A stretch of DNA of 64,000 nt. Source: RGEC01 sp964475595 (lineage in GTDB: Bacteria > Bacteroidota > Bacteroidia > NS11-12g > UBA955). The stretch covers positions 1 to 64,000 of the forward strand of contig CAYYXG010000003.1 of NCBI GenBank assembly GCA_964475595.1, in the 5' to 3' direction. Below the pieces are notes generated by a model that worked only from the letters and a program-made list of their open reading frames with translations, did no database searches and was not told the DNA's origin. Of this stretch, positions 17,269 to 25,785 are shown piece by piece (the stretch's first letter is position 1; each line of letters begins with the position of its first letter). Position numbers and translations under genes: made by a program.

Positions 17269-19083
17269 ATGACTGGCCTATTGTGCTGCATATCGCTGTT
17301 GTTTTCCGCTTCGGATACCCTTCCGGCAGCAGATACCACTTTCATAGAGGGAAAGCGTCTGTTGATGGCATCCCAGGGTAAGCATGTCATCGTTTTTCCG
17401 AAAGGTAGCCAATGTCTCAATCAGGATTTGGCGACAGCCGGAATCAGCATCCGTCAATACGGGCTCTCCGGCATCGGAAGTATCAGTCGACGCGGTGCAG
17501 ATCCCTCTCAGATTCAGGTGTTGTGGAATGGCCTGGTGCTCAACAATCCCATGCTGGGTATGGCTGATCTTAGTTTGCTGCAAAATGATGCGTCTACCGA
17601 AATAAAATTATCTGAAGGTGCAAGTGGCTCATTCTACGGAAGTGGAAGCGTTGGAGGAACATTATCGCTTCGGCACAAATCACCCCTTGAATCCGGCGGA
17701 CATTTCAATACCGAATTGCTCGCAGGCAGTTTTGGCAGGCGCGAACTGGCCACCCACTGGAGCTGGAATAAACCGGGACTTTTTATTACGTGGAATAATA
17801 ATTTCTATACCGCTGAAAATGATTTTACCTACAAAATTCCGGGCAGTGAATCCATGAAAATGCAATTTGCCGGACGAAGTCAATACAGAAGCAATCTTTC
17901 AGCGGGATATGCTTATAAACGCTGGAACACAGAGCTTCATTCAGAATGGCAGAAAGGGGATAGGGGGCTGGGAACGGCCGCCGGTGGGGGGGCGTCGCTG
18001 GGTTGGCAGCAGGATGAAAATTGGCGCACGGCATTATCGTTGACCTATACTTCAGACCGCGTTAAATGGGTTCAGAGACTAGGGATAATCCGGGATAAGA
18101 TTATTTTTGAATTGCCGGGCATAACTTCCCCCGACAGCAGCCGCTCTGACAGCAAACAATATCAGCAGGAATGGCACTTTAACAGCGGAGGGCTCCAATG
18201 GATCACAGGGTTTGATTTGCTGTACGTTTCAGCATTTACGAAGAATTATATTGGGTCAATTTCAAACTTTTATCCTGCTCAGTTTCTGGCGGTTTCACAC
18301 CATCGCAAAAAAATGAACGTATCAGCCAGCGCCCGCTGGGAGTGGCATGAGAAAATTCCGGTGAGCTCTTTTTCATTGGAAAGAAAGATACATGCCCATT
18401 GGTCGCTGAAAGCCAATGTAAGCAACAGTTTTCGCCGCCCTACACTAAATGATTTATACTGGAATCAAGGCGGAAATACTCACATTAAAGCCGAGAAAGG
18501 GGGTAGTGTTGAATCTGGCTTGGCAGGCAGGTGGCAAAGTAATGGGACAATACTCTCCATCAATACCACCTTCTGGATGCGATATCTAAACAATCCCATT
18601 GTTTGGCTTCCTGAGAATAATATCTGGAGCGCTACCAATCTTGAACGTGGTGATTATCACGGTGTGCAATTTTCTGCTTCAGTTGCCCATAAAGTGCGCA
18701 ATGTAAGCTTTTACTGGACTGGCAGCGGCGAATGGTGTGAGGCGCAAATTACACGGGAAAGTAAAGTTTATAACGCCTTATTTGTGCCTGGGTTTACAGG
18801 GGCAGGCCAGTTGAAAATTCAACATAAAAACGCTTTTATAAACATTAATTACCACGGGCAAAGCGAGCGGTTTATATCCACCGATAATCTTTCATTTCTG
18901 CCGGCATACGCATTGTTATCTTGCCACGTTGGAAAAGAATTTAGCCGATTCACACACCATCTGTTACTCGCAGCCGGAGCAGATAATATTTTCAATCAAA
19001 CCTATCAGGTAATGCCCGGTAGGCCCATGCCTATGCGAACACTCTGGATGAAAATAACCTTGAAACTACACTACAAAAAATAA
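17269..19083 (+). CDS. btuB: TonB-dependent vitamin B12 receptor, BtuB-like
   Basis: A 604-residue TonB-dependent outer-membrane receptor, close to the usual BtuB length. The plug domain is in the first 130 residues (YGLSGIGSISRRGADPSQIQVLWNGLVLNNP, then GASGSFYGSGSVGGTLSL), followed by a 22-strand barrel with FRRPTLNDLYWNQGGNTHIKAEK near residue 390 and a C-terminal aromatic-rich strand. Assignment to B12 rests on the upstream cobalamin riboswitch and the BtuG-like gene downstream. The annotated ATG gives a signal peptide lacking positive charges. An in-frame upstream stretch encodes NFRRGCAT just before the ATG, so a rare start codon further up (for example ATT at 17239) is conceivable. Confidence 0.92.
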   Translation: MTGLLCCISLLFSASDTLPAADTTFIEGKRLLMASQGKHVIVFPKGSQCLNQDLATAGISIRQYGLSGIGSISRRGADPSQIQVLWNGLVLNNPMLGMADLSLLQNDASTEIKLSEGASGSFYGSGSVGGTLSLRHKSPLESGGHFNTELLAGSFGRRELATHWSWNKPGLFITWNNNFYTAENDFTYKIPGSESMKMQFAGRSQYRSNLSAGYAYKRWNTELHSEWQKGDRGLGTAAGGGASLGWQQDENWRTALSLTYTSDRVKWVQRLGIIRDKIIFELPGITSPDSSRSDSKQYQQEWHFNSGGLQWITGFDLLYVSAFTKNYIGSISNFYPAQFLAVSHHRKKMNVSASARWEWHEKIPVSSFSLERKIHAHWSLKANVSNSFRRPTLNDLYWNQGGNTHIKAEKGGSVESGLAGRWQSNGTILSINTTFWMRYLNNPIVWLPENNIWSATNLERGDYHGVQFSASVAHKVRNVSFYWTGSGEWCEAQITRESKVYNALFVPGFTGAGQLKIQHKNAFININYHGQSERFISTDNLSFLPAYALLSCHVGKEFSRFTHHLLLAAGADNIFNQTYQVMPGRPMPMRTLWMKITLKLHYKK

Positions 19084-19087
19084 TACC

Positions 19088-20074
19088 ATGAGATTTATTA
19101 AAAAATTTACCATTCTTTCTATGCTTTTCTGCAGTGCCAGACTGAATGCTCAGATTACTGAGGGATTTGAAAATGCAGCCCTTGATACGGTAATGCTGCT
19201 GAATGGCAGCGATGGCCTCAGAATGCACTATTTCAATAATGGAGAAATGACATTTCCCGTTAGCTATGATACTGCATTCAAATACTGGGCAAGCGGCTGG
19301 GCATTGTCTAAAATCATTAACAATAAAGTGGAGCCACCCAATTTTGCCGAACATTTGTATAGTGCAGCTCCCGGTTATGGTGTAGAAAATGGCAACAAGG
19401 GAAAGGCCTTTATGGTGGGACAAAACGGGAGTTTTTTTTACCTGCAAAGACGGAGTGCCAATGATTTTCCGCTCAAAGGGTTCTATGTAAGTAACTCTAC
19501 TTATGCCTATAACAGCATGAAGTTTGGTGATATGTTTGCTAAGAAATTTGGCGGTACTTCCGGAAAAGATCAGGATTCTTTCATACTCATCATTCGAAGC
19601 TATAATCAAAGCATGATTGTAGATAGTCAGCGTGTAATATTGGCAGATTACCGGTTCGCTGATTCCGCGAAAGATTATATTCTTAATGAATGGAAGTTTG
19701 TAAACCTGAAGGATGCATACACCGACAGCATTGCTTTCGAACTGCAAAGCTCTGATGTAGGGCAATGGGGCATGAATACTCCCGCATTTTTTGTGTTGGA
19801 TGGGGTTGAATTCTTTGGATTGAATTCAGTGGAAGAGTTGAACGTATCGGTTAATATTTATCCGGTTCCGGCCTCAGATTTATTGCATATTGCAGCCAAT
19901 ACTGAAATGGAATCGATTTCCCTGCTGGATTTTACCGGCCAAATCAAAGGTGTTTACCGAACCGACAAATTCAAAGGAGAGATTTCAACCCAAAATCTGG
20001 CAAACGGCTATTACATCATAAAGATAAAAACCCGCACAGGGATTATCAGCAAAACCATACAGATTGTAAGATAA
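19088..20074 (+). CDS. DUF4465 surface protein with T9SS sorting domain (B12 locus)
   Basis: A 328-residue secreted protein: signal peptide MRFIKKFTILSMLFCSARLNAQ, a DUF4465 domain (about 25-250) and a type A T9SS sorting domain (about 258-328, VNIYPVPASDLLHIAAN to YYIIKIKTRTG). DUF4465 landmarks are FEN, GKAFMV, KGFYVSNSTYAYNSMKFGDMFAKKFGG, LADYRFAD and GMNTPAFFVLDGVEFFG. DUF4465 proteins recur in Bacteroidota B12-uptake loci, where they are candidates for surface cobalamin capture (inference). Here the anchor is T9SS rather than a lipid. The gene is 4 bases after btuB and its stop overlaps the next start. Confidence 0.88.
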   Translation: MRFIKKFTILSMLFCSARLNAQITEGFENAALDTVMLLNGSDGLRMHYFNNGEMTFPVSYDTAFKYWASGWALSKIINNKVEPPNFAEHLYSAAPGYGVENGNKGKAFMVGQNGSFFYLQRRSANDFPLKGFYVSNSTYAYNSMKFGDMFAKKFGGTSGKDQDSFILIIRSYNQSMIVDSQRVILADYRFADSAKDYILNEWKFVNLKDAYTDSIAFELQSSDVGQWGMNTPAFFVLDGVEFFGLNSVEELNVSVNIYPVPASDLLHIAANTEMESISLLDFTGQIKGVYRTDKFKGEISTQNLANGYYIIKIKTRTGIISKTIQIVR

Positions 20075-21078
20075 TGCGTGCACTTGTTGCCATCATATTC
20101 ATTGTCTTTTTTGCTTCTGCTTGCAGAAAAGAAAAACCCTTGACGGAAAAGGTAAATGTTGGCAGTCTGTCGGTGCTGGTGCTGAATGAGGGCAATTTCA
20201 TGTGGGGCAATGCCGGCATTGATTTGTATTCCATTGATTCGGGTATGTTGCAGTCAGATGTATATTCAAAAGTAAATGGTAAGCCGCTGGGCGATGTATT
20301 GCAGAGCGGAAGCATTATTAATGGCGATGTATGGCTGGTGGTGAATAATTCCGGAAAAATTGTGGTGCTGGATAGCCATACCCTCAAGGAAAAATACAGC
20401 ATTACCGGGTTAGGATCGCCTAGGTATGCGCTGAAGGTAGGCAACCAGATTTGGCTAACCGATTTGTACTCAGGTAAATTACAAATTCGCAATGCCGATG
20501 GCAAACAGCTGATAAAATCTGTCCATATCGGCGCGTGGAGCGAACAAATGGTGGCTGCAGGCAATGATGTATGGGTGGCCTGCTATGACGGCTGGCTGAG
20601 GAAATTTGATGCATCAGCCATGTCGGTATCCGACAGCAATTATGTGGGAAAAGGGTTGCGTTGGATTGGCTTAGACAAAAATAATCATATCTGGGCCTTG
20701 GCATCTTTCAATGACAGTGGCTACAGTCGCCTGCAGCAATGGACAGCCGATGGCATTAAACGGAAAAGTTTCACCATGCCACTGTCCGGTTACGCTTCAT
20801 CGCTCTGCTTGAATCCGGGTAAAGACAGTCTCTACTATATTGCCGGTGGAGTTTATAAAATGGGTATCAATGATAATACGTTGCCTTCAACCCCCATTTT
20901 TGCTAAGCCCGGCACCAATTTTTATTATATTGCACAACACCCTCGCAGAAACTTGCTTTTTCTTTGCGATGCTGCAGATTATGTATCAAAAGGCAGGGTG
21001 TATTTGCTAGGCTCTGCCGGAAATGAAGTGGGCTCTTTTACCGCCGGCATCATCCCGTCCGGTTTTGTGTTTTACTGA
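20074..21078 (+). CDS. BtuG-like surface B12-binding lipoprotein (DUF5074-type propeller)
   Basis: A 334-residue lipoprotein with a lipobox FASAC (Cys17) and a seven-bladed beta-propeller of the YncE/DUF5074 type. Blade-like repeats are visible as LVLNEGNF, GDVWLVVNNSGKIVVLDSHTL, GNQIWLTDLYSGKLQIRNADG, GNDVWVACYDGWLRKFDAS and NNHIWALASFND. BtuG proteins of Bacteroides have this architecture, bind cobalamin on the cell surface and pass it to BtuB. Position in a riboswitch-controlled operon after btuB supports the same role here. The start overlaps the previous stop by one base (TAATG). Confidence 0.88.
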   Translation: MRALVAIIFIVFFASACRKEKPLTEKVNVGSLSVLVLNEGNFMWGNAGIDLYSIDSGMLQSDVYSKVNGKPLGDVLQSGSIINGDVWLVVNNSGKIVVLDSHTLKEKYSITGLGSPRYALKVGNQIWLTDLYSGKLQIRNADGKQLIKSVHIGAWSEQMVAAGNDVWVACYDGWLRKFDASAMSVSDSNYVGKGLRWIGLDKNNHIWALASFNDSGYSRLQQWTADGIKRKSFTMPLSGYASSLCLNPGKDSLYYIAGGVYKMGINDNTLPSTPIFAKPGTNFYYIAQHPRRNLLFLCDAADYVSKGRVYLLGSAGNEVGSFTAGIIPSGFVFY

Positions 21079-21105
21079 AAAACCGAATACTCGGCACGAA
21101 ATATG

Positions 21106-21113
21106 TAACTTTG
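21106..21113 (+). promoter_or_regulatory. Bacteroidota -7 box (TAACTTTG) before the LptF/G permease gene
   Basis: TAACTTTG matches TAnnTTTG and lies 13 bases before the first possible ATG. It marks a likely new transcription unit after the B12 operon. Confidence 0.45.
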
Positions 21114-21126
21114 AACCCATATCTCC

Positions 21127-22692
21127 ATGGGGTATGCCGGATTGAAAATGGCTGTGAAAAGTAACTTGATTAAGCGTGTTGACCTGATTGTGCTGCGTTC
21201 CTACATCGGACCGTTTTTGGCAACCTTCGTATTAAGCATGTTTCTGTTTCTGATGCAGTTTCTATGGAAATACATAGATGAATTGGTGGGGAAAGGCATC
21301 GAGCCGCTTATTCTCATGAAACTGATTTTCTATTCTCTGGCCGACCTGGTTCCTATGGCTTTGCCACTCACTGTGATGGTAGCCGGATTGATGACTTTTG
21401 GGAATCTGAGTGAAAGTTTTGAGCTGGTAGCGCTGAAAGCCAATGGTATTTCTCTGTTTCGCATTTTGCGACCTGTGTTTATGCTCATGTTGGGACTGGC
21501 AGTACTCAATTTCTTTTTCATGAATGTGGTTATTCCCAAAGCCAATCTGGAGGCCAAGGCACTGCTTTGGGATCTGCGTCAGAAAAAACCGGCATTTAAT
21601 ATTCAGGAAGGTGTTTTTTACCAACAGATTGATGGGTATTCCCTGCGAATAGGGAAAAAACACGCCGACAATGAGGGTGTGGAAGATGTGCTTATCTATG
21701 AGTACAAAGGCGACGAAAGCAAGAGACTCAATGTAGTCAGGGCCGAAAAGGGCAGAATGGTGCTATCGCCGGATAAAAGAACGCTCTATTTTACATTGTT
21801 TAACGGGGTTAGGTATGATGAAATGACAAAAAATCCCGACTACTCCAGAACAGCACCCTTCAACCAGATGAGGTTCGAGAAACAAAAGATGATCATTGAT
21901 CTCAGCAGTCTTGACCTGAAATTTACAGAAAGAGACGCTTATAAAGGGGACCATCGTCTCATGAATATTTCGGAACTGAATCGTGAATTAGATTCAGCCG
22001 AACTGAAATTGCAAAAGCAGAAAACGGAAAATGCCGGATTTCTGGCCCGATACATCCACCTGCCCGGTATATTGGGAAATAAACCCAAGCCTGAATTAAA
22101 AAATATCAAGACTACCAAAATGAGAATTTTTTTACCTAAGCACGGAAATCAGCAACAGGTTTCGTCGGGACAGGTGAGTATTCTGGCAGGCGCCATTAAT
22201 AACGCCCGTGGTTTTAAAGGCACCATTGACGGGTTGATTACCGGCTTGAAATATGACGAAGAACAGCTTGCTCCTTACAAGGTAGAATGGCACAAGAAAT
22301 TCACTTTGTCTGTGCTGTTAATTATGCTGTTTCTCATTTCAGCCCCACTGGGTGCCATTATTCGCAAGGGTGGAATTGGCATGCCACTGGTGATCAGTGT
22401 ATTGCTGTTTGTGCTGTTCTATGCCATCAACCTGGTGGGAGAAAAAATAGGCAAGGAGGGTGTTCTCCCAATTTGGGCCGGAATGTGGATGAGCAGTGCT
22501 ATCTTGTTTCCGATCGGCCTTTATATCACCGTTAAGGCAGCTTCAGACAGTTCCATCCTAAGTCTAGAGGCCTATCAGAAATTCTTTAACCGTCTTTTCT
22601 GGGTAACGGTGAATCAGGAAAATGGGAATAACGAAGCGGGCGGAAAGAAAACACTTCGTCTGTTGATGTATCTGAAAAGAAACCGATCATGA
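21127..22692 (+). CDS. LptF/LptG family permease (YjgP/YjgQ)
   Basis: A 521-residue inner-membrane protein of the LPS-export ABC permease family, which with LptB extracts LPS from the inner membrane. Three TM helices near the N-terminus (SYIGPFLATFVLSMFLFLMQF; LIFYSLADLVPMALPLTVMVAGLM; FMLMLGLAVLNFFFMNVVIP) are followed by a large periplasmic beta-jellyroll (about 150-380) and three C-terminal TM helices (LSVLLIMLFLISAPLGAII onward). The family motif LIFYSLADLVPMALPLTV is clear. It is longer than E. coli LptF/G (about 360) because of the periplasmic insert, which is normal in Bacteroidota. An ATG at 21148 is an alternative start. Its stop overlaps the glycosyltransferase start (ATGA). Confidence 0.88.
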   Translation: MGYAGLKMAVKSNLIKRVDLIVLRSYIGPFLATFVLSMFLFLMQFLWKYIDELVGKGIEPLILMKLIFYSLADLVPMALPLTVMVAGLMTFGNLSESFELVALKANGISLFRILRPVFMLMLGLAVLNFFFMNVVIPKANLEAKALLWDLRQKKPAFNIQEGVFYQQIDGYSLRIGKKHADNEGVEDVLIYEYKGDESKRLNVVRAEKGRMVLSPDKRTLYFTLFNGVRYDEMTKNPDYSRTAPFNQMRFEKQKMIIDLSSLDLKFTERDAYKGDHRLMNISELNRELDSAELKLQKQKTENAGFLARYIHLPGILGNKPKPELKNIKTTKMRIFLPKHGNQQQVSSGQVSILAGAINNARGFKGTIDGLITGLKYDEEQLAPYKVEWHKKFTLSVLLIMLFLISAPLGAIIRKGGIGMPLVISVLLFVLFYAINLVGEKIGKEGVLPIWAGMWMSSAILFPIGLYITVKAASDSSILSLEAYQKFFNRLFWVTVNQENGNNEAGGKKTLRLLMYLKRNRS

Positions 22693-23882
22693 AATTGCTC
22701 GTAGTGGGTAGCCGCATTCCCTGGCCATTGAAGGATGGCGGTGCTATTGCCACCTATCAAATGCTGAAAGAATTGGCTGCACAGGGAACAGACATCGTGT
22801 ATTTTAGCTTCAATACCCGAAAACACCATGTAGCTCCCGCTCAAATAGCAGAACATTTCAATTTCTGCAGGGTAATCGATGTGCCGCTGGATGCAAATCC
22901 TACCATGTTGGGCGCAATGAAGGCATTACTATCGGGCAAAAACTACAACATCTCCCGTTTTGAGAGCGCAAAAGCAAACCAGGCGTTGAAAGAATTGCTG
23001 AGGCAGGAAAAATTCGATTGGGTGCAATTAGAAGGGTTATACGCCAGCCCTTTTCTTGCCACAATCCGCGAAACGGGTATACCTGTTTCACTACGACAAC
23101 ATAACGCAGAGTTTCAGATTTGGAAACGGTTGGCGGCGGGTAGCTCCAATTTGCTGAAGAAGATGTATTTCAACCTGTTGGCATCGCAACTAGAACGCTA
23201 TGAGAAACGCGTGCTAAATGCGGTAGACGCCATTATTCCCATAGCGCCGTCAGACAGGGATATCTTTGAAAAAATAGCCCCCGGCAAGCCCATGTATATG
23301 CTTCCGGTGGGTCAGGAACACGTAAATCATAACGCGGTGATTTTTACTGAAAATTCCTTTTTTCATTTGGGTAGTATGGAATGGATGCCCAATGTAGAGG
23401 CCGTGAAATGGCTGGTTGAAAAGGTATGGCCCAAAGTGAGAAGTAAATTGCCTCAGGCAGTATTGCATCTTGCAGGCAAAGGACTGCAAAAAGATGATGC
23501 AAGTTTTAGGGGAGAGGGAATTCAAATACATGGGGAAATCAGCAATGCCGCTGACTTCATTCAAACCCATGGAATTATGGTGGTGCCGGTTTTTGCCGCA
23601 GGAGGTATTCGGGTGAAAATTTTGGAAGGATTTAATTTGGGGGTCCCTGTGATTAGCACAGACATAGGCATTCAGGGTATTGATGCCCATTCTGAAGTAG
23701 AATTGCTTTTGGCCAACACCCCGGAAGAATTTGCTGATGCCATGCTGCGTTTGCAAACCGATGTAGCACTGAGAGAAAAGCTGATTAACAATGCCACATT
23801 GCTGATTGAAAAACACTACGAAATCAAAACCATCATGTCCGGGTTACTGAAATTTTACGGGGAAGTACACAATGAACAATAA
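22689..23882 (+). CDS. Family 4 glycosyltransferase
   Basis: A 397-residue GT-B-fold glycosyltransferase. The N-terminal donor/acceptor motif is VVGSRIPWPLKDGGAIATYQML. The C-terminal nucleotide-sugar domain has LHLAGKGL, then GGIRVKILEGFNLGVPVISTDIGIQGI near 305-330, the GT4/GT1 E-x7-E region. It likely transfers a sugar in LPS or surface glycan synthesis, a role that fits its 4-base overlap with the LptF/G gene. The specific sugar cannot be told. It overlaps the next gene by 11 bases, so the run from the permease onward appears translationally coupled. Confidence 0.9.
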   Translation: MKLLVVGSRIPWPLKDGGAIATYQMLKELAAQGTDIVYFSFNTRKHHVAPAQIAEHFNFCRVIDVPLDANPTMLGAMKALLSGKNYNISRFESAKANQALKELLRQEKFDWVQLEGLYASPFLATIRETGIPVSLRQHNAEFQIWKRLAAGSSNLLKKMYFNLLASQLERYEKRVLNAVDAIIPIAPSDRDIFEKIAPGKPMYMLPVGQEHVNHNAVIFTENSFFHLGSMEWMPNVEAVKWLVEKVWPKVRSKLPQAVLHLAGKGLQKDDASFRGEGIQIHGEISNAADFIQTHGIMVVPVFAAGGIRVKILEGFNLGVPVISTDIGIQGIDAHSEVELLLANTPEEFADAMLRLQTDVALREKLINNATLLIEKHYEIKTIMSGLLKFYGEVHNEQ

Positions 23883-25440
23883 AGATAGTGAAAATTACCG
23901 AAATTTGCAAGAAAAAGTGAGCAAATTTTCATTGGTTGTTTTGACAATAGTGCTTGCTGCCTGCGGAGGCGGCAATGATGGTTCCACTGATATCGATGAA
24001 TCCCTGGTAAAACAGGCCGATTCAGTAGAAGCCACCGTGAAAGCCGTGTGTTCGTCTTGCCACATTTGGGTGCCTCCTGATAAACTGGATAAATACACCT
24101 GGAAAGAAAAAGTACTTCCGGTAATGGCCGCAAAAATGGGGATTTACGAGCTGGATGGAGTCACCTTTTACTCTGAAAAAGATGATCCCAAAGTGCCGGC
24201 AGGCATCTATCCTGAAAAACCCACCATCGAGCCGGATTTGATGAGGAAAATCATTAATTATTTTTACGTAAAAGCCCCCGAATCACTTCCTGCGCAGCAG
24301 CGCAATGTTCCCATTGGAGAGGAAACGCGCCTGTTTGATGCCATGATACCCTCTGTGCAACAAAGCGGTCCGCCTATTGCCACTTTCGTAAAAATAGTGC
24401 CGGAATATCAACAAATTCTCGCCGGTGTGGCAGGAGAATCAGATAATCAGCTGGTGGTACTGAATAAAGATCTATCAGCCAAATGGATCATGGATGTGCC
24501 CAGCGCGCCTGTATGGTGCGATATTTCACGCCCCAATCAATGGCTGCTCACTTGCATGGGATCTGTATTCCCTTCGAATGATAGAACAGGTCAACTGCTG
24601 GAAGTGAACCCGGCAACCCAAAAAGCAGCAGCCCCCAAGGCTGATAAGCTGGCAAGGCCGGTGCAGGCACATCGCATGGGCAATGATTATCTAATTAATA
24701 ATTTTGGTCACCTCGTGGGGGATTTGTCTGTGTATGGCAGCAATGGCAATGTCTCCAAGGTCCTGCGTAAAGAACCGGGTTGCATTCGTTCGCTCATCTA
24801 TGACTGGAATAAGGATGGTAAGCAGGATATATTGGCGCTGTTTGCTCAGGGAATTGAGGGTATTTATCTTTACACCAATGAGGGTAATGGAAATTATTCA
24901 GAGAAGCGTTTAATGGAGTTATTGCCCGTCAACGGGTCTTCCTGGTTCGAAATTGAGGATGTTAATAATGACGGGCACCCTGATATTGTGTATGCCTGCG
25001 GTGATAATGCCGATTATTCGGTCATTCTTAAACCTTATCATGGTATTTACATTTATCTGAATGACGGAAAAAATCAGTTCAAACAAAGCTGGTTTTACCC
25101 CATAAATGGTGCCTATCGCTTTATGCTTAGGGATTTTGATCTTGATGGAGATTTGGATATGGTGAGTATTTCATTCTTTGCTGATTATCTGCAGCAACCC
25201 GAAGAAGCGCTGCTGTATTTTGAAAATACCGGAAACCTCACATTCAAACCCTTTAAAATAAAAGGATACCAGCTGGGTCGTTGGCTTACCATGGATGCCG
25301 GGGATATTGACGGTGATGGGGATGAGGACGTAGTTCTGGGCAATTTTAGCCGGGGACCCCAAAGTTTTATGAGCACCGAGGATGCTGCCCGTTTTTCCAA
25401 AGGTACACCGCTGATTATGCTGGTAAACAGAACCAAATAA
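23872..25440 (+). CDS. VCBS/FG-GAP repeat lipoprotein with a haem-c motif
   Basis: A 522-residue exported lipoprotein: lipobox VLAAC (Cys31) after a membrane segment, then an N-terminal CSSCH haem-c attachment motif at residues 60-64 and FG-GAP/VCBS beta-propeller repeats. Calcium-binding-type DxDxDG loops are visible as DWNKDGKQDIL, DVNNDGHPDIV, DFDLDGDLDMV and DIDGDGDEDVV. The single CxxCH with downstream Met candidates suggests one c-type haem on the periplasmic or outer surface. Function is unknown; an electron-transfer or dehydrogenase-partner role is inference. It overlaps the glycosyltransferase by 11 bases and is 3 bases from the TMEM220 gene. Confidence 0.85.
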   Translation: MNNKDSENYRNLQEKVSKFSLVVLTIVLAACGGGNDGSTDIDESLVKQADSVEATVKAVCSSCHIWVPPDKLDKYTWKEKVLPVMAAKMGIYELDGVTFYSEKDDPKVPAGIYPEKPTIEPDLMRKIINYFYVKAPESLPAQQRNVPIGEETRLFDAMIPSVQQSGPPIATFVKIVPEYQQILAGVAGESDNQLVVLNKDLSAKWIMDVPSAPVWCDISRPNQWLLTCMGSVFPSNDRTGQLLEVNPATQKAAAPKADKLARPVQAHRMGNDYLINNFGHLVGDLSVYGSNGNVSKVLRKEPGCIRSLIYDWNKDGKQDILALFAQGIEGIYLYTNEGNGNYSEKRLMELLPVNGSSWFEIEDVNNDGHPDIVYACGDNADYSVILKPYHGIYIYLNDGKNQFKQSWFYPINGAYRFMLRDFDLDGDLDMVSISFFADYLQQPEEALLYFENTGNLTFKPFKIKGYQLGRWLTMDAGDIDGDGDEDVVLGNFSRGPQSFMSTEDAARFSKGTPLIMLVNRTK

Positions 25441-25443
25441 CCT

Positions 25444-25773
25444 ATGAAAAGAACCCTGTTATTCTTACTTTTTTTTATGCTTCTGGGTTTTGCAGCCGTG
25501 CAATATAACGATTCCGATGCAGGGTTGTGGATTGCAGTATACCTGATTTACGCTCTGTTGGTGGTTTCAGCTATAATCAGACCGCTCAATACCATCTGGT
25601 ACCTGGTTGCCATGGTTTTTCCTTTATTTTTTGCTGCTTTGCAATGGCCGGAAAAATGGGAGGGCCTGGGAGATACCATGATGAATCAAAATACAGAGAG
25701 GGCGAGAGAAAGCCTGGGCCTCATAATCTGTGCATTTTCGTCATGGTTGTCAAATAAGCTGAAATCTCGATAA
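25444..25773 (+). CDS. TMEM220-family small membrane protein
   Basis: A 109-residue inner-membrane protein with about four hydrophobic helices (LLFLLFFMLLGFAAVQYND; LWIAVYLIYALLVVSAII; IWYLVAMVFPLFFAALQW; a weaker one near the end). The motifs QYNDSDAGLW and W-x4-WEGLGDTMMNQN...ARESLGL match the transmembrane 220 family. Its function is unknown. It sits between the haem-c lipoprotein and the ABC exporter in a same-strand run. Confidence 0.8.
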   Translation: MKRTLLFLLFFMLLGFAAVQYNDSDAGLWIAVYLIYALLVVSAIIRPLNTIWYLVAMVFPLFFAALQWPEKWEGLGDTMMNQNTERARESLGLIICAFSSWLSNKLKSR

Positions 25774-25785
25774 TTTTCCATATAT

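Noticed and set aside
19031..19765. 244-codon minus-strand frame opposite the DUF4465 gene
   Set aside because: The forward strand has a signal peptide, DUF4465 motifs and operon spacing; this is a shadow.
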